Notes under the pieces: generated by a model
Seen by the model: only the letters and a program-made list of their open reading frames with translations
What the model was told of the DNA's origin: nothing
Databases searched by the model: none
From: Actinernus sp. WN-2022
Lineage: Eukaryota > Cnidaria > Anthozoa > Actiniaria > Actinernidae
Direction of reading: 5' to 3'
Assembly: GCA_030867875.1 (NCBI GenBank)
Contig: JAOWCC010000936.1
Location: 81,749,032-81,813,031 of the forward strand
Length of the DNA: 64,000 nucleotides
Translations under genes and position numbers: made by a program
In this document: in pieces, positions 37,201 through 49,200 of the stretch
How positions within the stretch are numbered: the first letter of the stretch is position 1
Layout of the letters: every line of letters begins with the position of its first letter

Positions 37201-40200
37201 CAGGGAAGGGAAGGGAAGGGAAGGGGAGGGGAAAAGAAGAGAAAAGAAAATAGGGGGAGGGGCAGGAGCAGGAGAAGGCATAGGTTAACTGGGAGCTGGG
37301 AGAACACAAAAACACTTTAATATCATGATTGGATGAGCCTATAAGCAAGACATTTTAAAGTTCATGAAGTGATCTTCTCAAACTCATGAATAATTAATAA
37401 GTTCAACAGTCAATCAGGTCATCCCATTTTGGTCAGGTGCATGTACCTTGATACACGATGAAACTCCACATGAAGATCTGAGAATGCATCTTGATCTCTA
37501 ATCAAATGACAGGTGAATCTTGATGTCCAATGAAACATCAGGTTGCTCTGATTAGTTCCAAAACTGATCAAGACACTTGCATTTTAAAGTGTACATAAGC
37601 CCTGGCCAGTTATGCCTATTTTTTAAAGCTTAGACCTTAAAAGGTAGGAAAAAAAAATGAAATTTGTAAATAAAAATGCTTTCAATATTTGTTTAACGAC
37701 TAAACTTCCAAATGTAGAATAATTTCTGCACACATTCGTGGACTGGGACGAGAATAAAATGTGACGTCATCAACATAACTTGTCTCTTCGCGGGTATAAA
37801 GCATTGGCTTATTTGCAAAATAATTGAAAGATAACTGAAAAAGATGATAATATCGTGCTAAACATTTTGGAGAGCTTAATTCGGCAAGGCCTTTCATGCA
37901 ATGGCGCATCGAGCGTGTTCTGTTGATGACGTCAAACTAGACCCAGTGCCGATTTTGCAAAGTGCTTTTGTGTGCTTGATTTTCGTCTACAGGCAACCAA
38001 GACACGTTTTTGGGCAACTTTTGAACGGCCAATACACCATGACAAATAAATCCAATAAACTTTTTATTCCGGAATCCTTTGTCTATGGCCTCTAGTCTCT
38101 TCGTAAGAAATATAATTAGCCAGGGCTTATATGCACTTTAATAAGCATTACATCACAGGAATTGTGAGAAGTAAAGGAAAAGAAGGAAATAAAGATCTAC
38201 ATCTGAAGTGTGACTCGAACACCACTTGCAACTGGCTGGTAGTCCTCTGTCTTGTCCACTACACTATCAGTCCATTAATTTTGTTGAAACGACCATGAGA
38301 AAATAACAAGACTCTGAATTTCTAATGAGCCCTGAAACAACCACGGGGGCTGATCAAAGTCAGGACCTGACTAATCCTTAGTCTATAATTGCATGCAATA
38401 AAATACCATGCAAACAATACTTTCTAATTACATGTAGGTATGAATGCAGGTATTGTTTTCACTTGAGAAGTTATATCAAAAACTCGAGCTTCGTGTTTCA
38501 CCAGGGGATCCAAACACCTCTAAAGAATAAAAGCACTCAGCCAAAGTGGCCTCGTGCTTTTATCTGTTCTTGGTGATTGGATCCCCTGGTAAAACACTAC
38601 ATGTAGCTCTCGTTTTTGATCTATTACTTCAAGCATCAGGAGTGTTTAAAACAGAGAACAAAGACATGGAAAAAAGTTATGTATTAATAATTTAATTTGA
38701 AAAATAATTAATTAACAGCCAGTATCTAATAGTGAAATACATAACGAGCCAGAGATCATTGGAAGTTCGGAAATGCACGTCATAGTCGTGGCAAATATCA
38801 ATCATTATTGTGATTTGCAGTTTTCGCTTGATCGCTTTGGTAATTACTTTATGTCAGCAAAGGATTGTACACAAAACATGTTTCTTGCGGATCCTGTGTT
38901 ATTTCAGGGGCTGTACTTCAGTGCCAGTGGCATTTTGACATGTCAGCGGGAAATACAGTATTGTGAAATTAAGGTAAAGGACTGCTTCGCATACTGGATT
39001 CGTGCTTCGACTTATGGATGTATCCGCTTTGCGCTGTGTTTTTCTCGCTGAATCGGGCGACAAATTCTCCGCAGCACTGGCATCTTCTGAATTCGGAAAT
39101 TTGCGGCGTGAAATTTGTAAGTTCCTGTCATACAGCCTGGTTGCACGATCCCTTCGCAGTTTTCTTCGCCACTAGCCGACAGTGTCCAAATAGAAAATAG
39201 TGGGTTTGGGATTTGGATGAATGACTGCAGGATTGTCGATGGAAAGGTGGGTGTCTCGCTACGACATTCAACGTTTTGGCAGCAATTATGCACCAAAATC
39301 AAAAGAATTTCATCTTAGAGAATTACCAGTGGCTAATAAACAATTGAAAAGAACAAACCACTCGCAATAGCTTCTCAGTCAGGACGAAACACCAACCCCG
39401 CCACCGACCCCGCCAGCCTCTTACGAGGAGATCCAAAGCTTAAAAGTGTTTCTGGCGAGAGCAAACAAAGAAATTACATTCCTGAAAACAGAACAAAGGA
39501 AATCGAGTAACGAACACGTATGTAAATATAAAGTAGAAGGAAATTATATTGGTGCGAAAATGGCGGGAAGTCCCCCAAAGTTCAAGGTCTAGAAGAGCTT
39601 CAAAGGCACGCATTTGGAGCATGATCAGCAATATTTCTGGTGTCCAGAATTCTGATGTGCATGCAGTCAATGCTAAACCAAATCGGCGAAGAAGATACCA
39701 AGAATAAAGGGGAAAGTAAAGCATCTGACGTGATGCTTGGGGAAAGTGCCCCAAAATATCTACAATCCCAAGTTGAAGTCTGAGCACTTCGGGATATTGA
39801 ACACAAGCCTATAAAAAGAGAATATATCATGCCAAACAAAATTTATTTTGTGAGTTGTTCGGTATCCCAGCTGGTTTACCCAGGTTGAAGTCCATGGCAC
39901 TACAGTATGCCTGAGCACTTCGGGATATTGAACAGAAGCTCAAAAGAGATATGCCAAACAAAATCTATTTTTCGAGTTGTTCGGTATCCCAGCTGGTTTA
40001 CCCAGGTTGAAGTCCATGGCACCACAATATGCCTGAGCACTTCGGGATATTGAACACAAGCCTAAAACAGATGCACACCAAAACCACATTTTTTTTTAGT
40101 TCGGTATCCCAGCTGGTTTACCCAGGTTGAAGTCCATGGCACCACAATATGCCTGAGCACTTCGGGATATTGAACACAAGCTCAAAAGAGATATGCCAAA

Positions 40201-43200
40201 CAAAATCTATTTTTTGAGTGTTTCGGTATCCCAGCTGGTTTACCCAGGTTGAAGTCCATGGCACCACAATAATTATGCCTGAGCACTTCGGGATATTGAA
40301 CACAAGCTCAAAAGATATGTATGCCAAACAAAATAGTTAGCCTACCTACATTTTGTACATGTACATGTCAAAAGTTTTTCAACCGTATACGGTACCGTAT
40401 GTGCTTCGGTAAAACGAAGATTCGGTAACCACATGTGGTAGATTTCGTTCGGTAAACTCCATTCGTTTTAAGACCGAATTCGTTTTACTGAAAGTGGTAG
40501 AGTCACCGATTTCGTTTTACTGAAAGTGGTAGAGTCACCGATTTCGTTTTACTGAAAGTGGTTCGGTCACCGATTGTGTTTTAACGAAAGTGGTTCGGTC
40601 ACCGATTGTGTTTTAACGAAAGTGGTTCGGTCACCGATTGTGTTTACCGAAAGTGGTTCAGTCACCGATTTCGCTTCACCAAACATTGCAGGTCAAGACA
40701 GTCTACAAGTTGTTACTTGTACATGTACAAATGTAGTTCACTGCTTGCGACTAAAGTGATTTTTACAACGTTAAAACTGAAAATGCTGAAGTTTAGATTT
40801 CAAAAATGATATCTCGTTTTGTCTTCTTTGAAACGATATATCAAATTGTCGGCGAAGCGTCAGGTCGGTGTCCTGGTGCGATCATCGAAAAACTTATTTG
40901 TTTTGATCGTGATTTGTACCGAGAAAGCCGCGAAGTGGCTAAGAGCATTTCTCTCCTTCCTATTTCTTCTGATAACCTCACTGATAAACTGTACTGAAAA
41001 AAAAGGAACTGCTGTGAATATATAACCTTAAACTTACGCCACAAACTAACAACCGCCATTCGTTCATAATCTAGCGGCAAACTTTTAAAGCGGGCCCCGC
41101 CAGTAAGCAATAATCAACAAACGAACTTTAGCTTCCGTAGTTTAACATTTACGAGAGATTCCTGCGTTGTTCAAGGTTCCGACCAAAAGCATTGCAAATG
41201 TTTGCGGATTCTGGAAAGGCCACAGGCAGCCCAATCTCAAGATTTGTGTATTTATACGCTTACAAATATCGCTTGAATAGTTCATATTATAAATCCTTCC
41301 AAAACATGTATGTTAGACAAATAAATACACGACTTCATCCTACAATGTTTCAGTTGTGGTTATTCATACCTCTGAGCTCTTCTAGGGTCGTTTCCGCTGC
41401 TTTTTTCGAACCTCTTTCCCTCACCTCCTAATATAATGAAAAGGCTGGAGACAACCGACAAATATACGATGCATAACCTGTAATCTTTGCCACGAAAATC
41501 ACACTTCGCTCACTCCAAATAACTCCAAACTACGGTAGGACATAGGATGATAAATGAACTCATCCCTACCCGAATTTTAAGATCCAGCGATACCACAGTC
41601 TGGAGAAAGCAAACAATTTGTCGCCCATTTTCAAGTCCTTCGAGGTTGGCAGCCAACGAAGTTGGACGGCGGAAGTGCGACCGTCAAAATAGCCTCGGTC
41701 TGGCGAAGACAAATAGCAACTTAACAGGAGTGAGTGGGGGCATAGCTCGTTTTCAGGTGGACCAAAAATACCGTACCTGTACAGGGAACGTTACGAAATA
41801 TGAATTCCGCTCGCTGTTTGAGTTTGACAGCTATTGTACTCCCTCAGCCAATCGCCGAGCGAAAAAATCAAAACACAAACGCACGTGTGTCGGTAAATCA
41901 AAACACAACGCACGTGTGTCGGTAAATCAAAACACAAACGCACGTGTATCGCTAAATCAAAACCCATTTTGTCCATGTAACTCCCATATGTGTTTGAAAA
42001 ACTTTCTTGTGGTAAGTTATTAAGGTTCCAACGGACGTTCCTGCACTGCGGGGCTAGTATCTTTCGTTTGGACACGTAAGTTTTCGTACACGTAAAACGT
42101 ACTCAATATTTCCCTTTTCTTCATGAGTTTTACTCGTTCACCCCACACTTTGTTTACAATTCTTGTCAGGGTGCATGCCGTTAACTCTTCGATGGACAGA
42201 TAATCTTTGTCAGATTCAGCATTAATCAAAATATCTTCTCTTTTTATGAAATCACCCTCGGAGAACTCATAATTCTTTATTACCCTATATTAAAAATACA
42301 AGAAAAAAATATTTGAATTACCCTACACTGATAATGTTCCTGGAAACTTTTGAACGAACATCTTAAATTGCAACAACAACTCTTAATAACTTACCACAAT
42401 TGCCATATCATAGAATTATGTAGAGTTTTTTTTTTCGGTGGTTCACCAGCTGACATTTTGGAAAGTTTTTCAAACACATATGGGAGTTACATGGACAAAA
42501 TGTGTTTTGATTTACCGATACACGTGCGTTTGTGTTTTGATTTACCGACACACGTGCGTTTGTGTTTTGATTTTTTCGCTCGGCGATTGGATGAGGGAGT
42601 ACAATAGCTGTCAAACTCAAACAGGGAGCGGAATTCATATTTCGTAACGTTCCCTGTACAGGTACGGTATTTTTGGTCCACCTGAAAACGAGCTATGCCC
42701 CCACTCACTCCTGTTAATTTGCTATTTGTCTTCGCCAGACCGAGGCTATTTTGACGGTCGCACTTCCGCCGTCCAACTTCGTTGGCTGCCAACCTCGAAG
42801 GACTTGAAAATGGGCGACAAATTGTTTGCTTTCTCCAGACTGTGGTATCGCTGGATCTTAAAATTCGGGTAGGGATGAGTTCATTTATCATCCTATGTCC
42901 TACCGTAGTTTGGAGTTATTTGGAGTGAGCGAAGTGTGATTTTCGTGGCAAAGATTACAGGTTATGCATCGTATATTTGTCGGTTGTCTCCAGCCTTTTC
43001 ATTATATTAGGAGGTGAGGGAAAGAGGTTCGAAAAAAGCAGCGGAAACGACCCTAGAAGAGCTCAGAGGTATGAATAACCACAACTGAAACATTGTAGGA
43101 TGAAGTCGTGTATTTATTTGTCTAACATACATGTTTTGGAAGGATTTATAATATGAACTATTCAAGCGATATTTGTAAGCGTATAAATACACAAATCTTG

Positions 43201-46200
43201 AGATTGGGCTGCCTGTGGAAAGGCATGTTTTCGAAATTAAAATATCAAGATTGTGCAATTGCAATCAGTCACGCGTGAACCTGTCAGTCTGAGTTTTGAC
43301 AGGTCCTATGTTTGATCGATCGAGGACTGAGACTTGTTTGTTTCACATCTGACATCAGACCAATCGCTGCAGTCCGGTCTCACAGCAATTATAAACCGCA
43401 ATGCCAATCACAAATTGACGAAGTGATGAAGTAAAAAGGCTGAAATTGAAACTCCAGAAGATTCGGTGCGATCTCACGGCAAAATAACCAATAACGAATT
43501 AAAATATCCAAAATGTATTCACCTGGGTGTTTTTATTTGACAGAATGGACTCAAAGCAGTTTTCGCATTAGGTGAAAACTGTTCAGACCGTAAATAAAAT
43601 ACAAAACTTTGAAAGCATTTGATTCAGTAGGAAGATATCAAGATAATTTTTGGTGTGATCTCAAAGCAAAACAAACACTGCTGTCAGAGCTCATTGATTA
43701 TTCAAAAATGTCACACTTCTGTTCGAGCAATTTGAGCAAAATGACGGATCCCACGTTAAATAAAAAGAATTCTATTTGGTAGACGTTTATCACTTGCCAG
43801 TATTAAAAGATGAGAAACTTTCCCGCATTATTTAACTCTGCATTCTGCAATAAGATCACATGTTCCGCGAAGTTCGCGACATTCTTGTTGTGTCAAAAAC
43901 CAGACAATTAGTTTCCACGGCTGAAAGCACATGTAAGCACCGAAAAGCTCTTGAATCTGTTGAATTGAAAACATACAGCGTACGCAACGACTTTTAAAGA
44001 ATCGTGAAGGGATTGAGGGATAGATTAAAGTATGAAAGTACAGAAGTCTGTAAAGTTTATCAGATGAATAAAAACGCCGAACTTTGCTACAACTAAACTA
44101 GAATTGATCACGTACGTAGCGCCATATTTACATAACATGATGACTATCCGAATTCATTTTACCGAAGGTGGTCGAATCACCGAATTCGTTTTACCGAAGG
44201 TGGTAGAGTCACCGATTTCGTTTTACTGAAAGTGGTTCGGTCACCGATTGTGTTTTAACGAAAGTGGTTCGGTCACCGATTGTGTTTTAACGAAAGTGGT
44301 TCGGTCACCGATTGTGTTTTAACGAAAGTGGTTCAGTTACCGATTTCGCTTCGCCACATTTCGCCACATTCATTTTACCGAAAGTGGTAAACACATGTGG
44401 CACATGTGCCACATGCTACCACATGTGGTTCGTACGGTGTGAAAAACTTTTGACAGGGACCGTACATGTACGAGTAGCCGTGACCCATCGCGAAATTTGC
44501 ACAAATCAGATCAAAACAACTCGAATTACCGGTCGCGAACTGCAGCTACCGACTACAAACAACAAGACACGAGAAACAACATCTATCATATCTCGATATC
44601 TCATCCGCTTTATTTTCAGTATCTGCGATAATAATTTGGGGTCCGAATAATAAATAATAAGCGAAGTTTGTGACGTTTCCAACAGTAATTGGCAAGCGTG
44701 TAAGTCACATTTTTGTCTCATTAAAGTAAAATCCACATTGTTCCCGACTTATGAAAAAATAAAAAAATAATGCTTGCTGATTTTGAGAAATTAGCTGAAA
44801 GTCGGATAGGCACATACGATCGACCTCGATCAAAACGTACTGAAAATCGGGCTACGAATGACTTGATTTCGTGCACTACTACGGGTAGTTGACTGATGAA
44901 AGGTAAAATGCAAAAGTAGTTCTTTATCACACATTGACACCTACGGATTATGATATCTAGGCGCTAAAGTAGGCACTTTAAGGTGACATGAGGCTGGACT
45001 TAATTAAATGGAATGCTCCTGCTTCCTAGAGCACCCCCTGGTGATAGGGGACCATTGGTCCCCTATCACCAGGGGGTAGTTTGGTTGCTAAGAGTGTCTC
45101 GCTTGTTATGAAACACAGGATAATTAGGGTCTAATAGTGTCTATTTGTCTAATTTCTATTTCACAGGTTAAAGCATACCGGTATATGAATTAAAAATTAA
45201 GTTGATCTCATTTAAAAGCCCTTTCGAATTGATTAAGGATGGCATTTCCCGTATGTTAATAACTCATCTCGTGCAGAGATATTCAATTTTTTTTGCAAAT
45301 ATGCAAAGGACATGATTGATGTCAGTTGATTTGAACCACCTTGAGTGTTACTATGGCAACAGCATACTAACTGCATGATGTGTGTCTTCCTTATTTCCAT
45401 AATCTCTGAAACAAGATGAGATTTTGACAAATGGAAAATGACATCCTTAATCATTCCAAAAATTCATAAGTTTTAAGTAAAATCACTCATGTGAGTGGTT
45501 TTACTTATAATTATGTTCCTATTTAAACTATTGTTTTAGTAATTAAGTCCTGAGTTTCCACTATATGTTGGCTATCTGATAGTTCATTTGCTGTATTGGA
45601 CAGGCTTAATTCTTAAATTATTTATATACATGTATGAATGGATAATTAAAATAAATAAATAATGTATGCAAATCTGTCTGGCTTTTAAGTATTAGATGCA
45701 ATTTATGAGTGGGTGATCTGCACCTTGGGCATTTACAATATTAAACTGTGTAGCAGTTGTTTGTTTGTTGTAATTCCACTTACCTAAACTTGTCTCACAT
45801 TTGCTGCAGATATGCAAAAGCTGTTTTACTACAGAGGCAACTATGGTGAGTACAGTAGTTTTTACAGTTGAAACAGGTCAAGCATTCCTCCCTAGAGCCA
45901 GAAATGAAGTTCATTATTCAAAATTTGATTTCCTTTGTTTCAAATTTCCATTGTTGAAATGAAACTTGCAAAATTCAAATTAGTCTCCTTTGCAGTCATT
46001 CTTGGGGCTAGCATTTGTGTGACAACACTAAGTATGGCTGTGAAGGAGACTAACTAAAATACAATACACTATGGCATAAGATGTACAAGCCTTTGCACAT
46101 AAATACAATACGCTATGGCATAAGATGTACAAGCCTTTTGCACATAAATACAATACGCTATGGCATAAGATGTACAAGCCTTTTGCACAAAAATACAATC

Positions 46201-49200
46201 AACATTTGATTAGGGCTCAATTTGAATTTTGCAAGTTTTGTTTTAATGATGGAAGTTTGAAGAATGAAATCCAATTTCGAATAACAAACTTCATTTCTTA
46301 CTCTACAGAGGAACACTTGACCTGTTTTGACTGTAATGTGATTCCACATATTAACCCTCTTAAGTGCTTAAGTTTTAACTTGCAGATGGAGCTAGTTTTA
46401 GACAATATCAGTTCCTCTTATTGTTTTCATTGTTATTGGGTGACTGCATGAGTTTTTTTGTAGCTATTGCTTGAGGTAGCTGTTTTTTTTTGTAATTCAG
46501 ATGGTCTAATGGCAGGAATGTTAATAAGGAAAACGAATTGGGTACCATTTAAAACATCACATCAATAGTGATACCCAAATCTTCATAAACAATTACGTGG
46601 GATTGGGAGAGCTGAGGTGCACTCTTGTTTAAATTACATGTAATACACACACGTAATTCTGGGTTATAGACTATTCAGAATATTCAAACAGAAAATCCGC
46701 GTTCGTTTTCACAATAACTTCAATGATGGAAATCTAGTTTTTGGAGCTATTATTTTATTCTCATAAAGCAAGGTCTGGTTATGGCTGCGAATTGCGGTCG
46801 TTTCGCCACCAAGTCGTTTCGCCACCAGTCGATTCGCCACCACTTTCTAGTCGATTCGCCACCACTTTCTAGTCGATTCGCCACCACTCAAAGTCGATTC
46901 GCCATCACTCAAAGTCGTATCTAGTGTAACAGAATTTTCGCATCATTGTTTTTTATCTACATACATACACTTTATTTATACACGAGTAAACATCAGTAAT
47001 AGCATAAAACAATTACAAAATACAGAGATTGTAAAAAATAAAATATGCCTACTGTTTTACATGAATGTCGTGTGTTGAAGTATGGTAGTTAAAAATAGGG
47101 AAGTTAGGTTACAATATAGATAATCTTTTCTTAAAATTACTTATTTTATCGGAGGCTCTGACATCCTCGGGCAGTGCATTCCATATCTTTGCCCCGTCAA
47201 AACGAAAGCATTTTTTACCGAAGTTTGTGCGCGGACGAGGAAAGGAGATTTTAGTCGACGAGCCTCTGAGATTATATTGGATAGCTTCGGTTCTTCTTTC
47301 AAACATTTTAGTGATATACTCGGGTGCAAGGCCGTGCAGTGCTTTATAAACCATGACTGCTCTTTGAATGGCCCTTTGAGATTCTAGTCTTAATTTCCAC
47401 CCTAGGTTACTCAGTAGCTCGTCAACATGGGTATGGATTGGTAGACCAGTTAGTATGCGGGCTGCTCTGTTTTGTAGTTTTTGTAACTTGTCAGAGAGTC
47501 CTTGGTTTAAGTTTCCCCATATGCAGCTACAATAGTCAAAGTGGGGCTGAATTAATGCCCTATAAACACTTAAGAGAGTCGCAAAAGGAACAAATGGCTT
47601 CATGCGTTTAAGCGCACCAAGACCAGATAATATCTTTTGCTATGAAGGCTGAAGTTCCTAGTGTGTTGGAAAATCAAATGGAATTAACGCCGCATCCGAT
47701 GGCGTTTTTATGGAATGATGAATTGAAATGTGTGTTTTGTGACAGCAATTGATTCTGAAGAGGTTCATAACGAGTTGGATAGTTTGTTTGACTCTTCAGA
47801 TGAAGGAAGTTCGGACGTTGAATCTTTAGTTAATAAATTCACAAACATTATAGTTTCTGCTTCTACAAAAGTGATGTTTATTAGAAATAGAAGCGGTCCT
47901 AGAAGGACTCGTAGGAAAACAGTGCAAAAGCAGAAATGGTTTGACAAGAGCTGTCATGATTTTAAAAAGGAACTACGAAATTTGGGGTATTTAGTTTCGA
48001 AATACCCAAATGATCCTTTTTTGAGACAAAAATTATTTTCGACGAAAAAGGATTATAAGCGGTTAATTAAACGGTCAAAAAGAAGGTTTCAGAGTGAGAT
48101 GTTAGACAAAATTCGTGTCTTGGAAGACACTAATCCAAAAGAATTTTGGAAACTAGTAAACCTTATTAGAACGCATAAGTCCGCAGGTGTTTCTAACGAC
48201 ATATCCCCGGCAGAATGGTATAGTTATTTCAAAGATTTGAACAAAGTCAGTTTTATAACGGAGGGGTTGCAGTGATGAAGCTCAAATTGTGAAAGATTTT
48301 CGAGCCATATTTACGTATTTTTTTAGCCTTTTCACTTAACTTCTGAACCTGAGCTTCTCCGACATTCGAGGTAAGTGTATTTTCTTATTTCCCAGATATA
48401 TCCATTAAATTTACTTGATCGATCCTATCCTACTAAAACTGCTGTTACTAAAACCGTTTGTTCAAACTTCGCTGCGCCGCTTGGTTTCGTTTGTTACGGG
48501 TTCCATGTGAAGTATAATTGAACGGTTTCAACGGATTCGTTTCAACTTGAACTAAGAGACGAAGCGTACAGACGAAACCGTAGAGACGAAACGAATCCAA
48601 CGAAACAACTTCAATTCGCTATGGTTTATAAACTGAATCGTTAATTGATGTAGAACAATTGCTCGAGCCTCTTTTGATAGCGAGCATCTTTTGAAATGGT
48701 GAGGCATTGTTACATCCATCTATTGAAGTGGTGATGCTTTGTTATATCAGAACCCATTCAAGTTATTTCTATTGAAATTCACCACTCCCTCTGCCATTTA
48801 CTGGCAGAGGGAGTGAATTCAATTTACTTCGGCGTCATAGCAACGGCGTCATAGCAACGCCATTTCGAGTTGTAAATTTTTCTCTGTTTTTAGATGCTCT
48901 CATGAAAACGTTTACCGTTTATTCCCTTTCAAATAAACTACACGGCACGCTTACTTCAACCGTTTTCCTGTGTATGAGTCGATCGGTAACTTATCGACTC
49001 ATATTTGAATGCATGGTGGCGAATCGACGTATCGGCTAAATAAACTATACACAGCACGCTTACTAGAATTACCGTTTATTCCCTTTCAAATAAACTACAT
49101 AGCACGCTTACTTCATACCGTTTATTCCCTTTCAAATAAACTACACAGCACGCTTACTTCATACCGTTTATTCCCTTTCAAATAAACTACACAGCACACT

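Larger units (their letters stand above)
40366..44455. mobile_element. Candidate 4.1-kb element with 32-bp arrays, host of a nested foldback
   Basis: Inverted ends TGTCAAAAGTTTTTC (40366-40380) and GAAAAACTTTTGACA (44441-44455). Just inside both ends lie arrays of a 32-bp unit (ACCGATTGTGTTTTAACGAAAGTGGTTCGGTC). GTACATGTAC occurs next to both ends and may be a target duplication, but it also occurs by itself elsewhere. The 2.0-kb foldback at 41221-43217 is nested inside. Confidence 0.55.

Noticed and set aside
44712..44983. Another TTAA-AGTGC MITE ending at GGCACTTTAA (44972-44981)
   Set aside because: No convincing inverted left end; the candidate at 44717 (TTAAAGTAAAATCC) diverges after seven bases.
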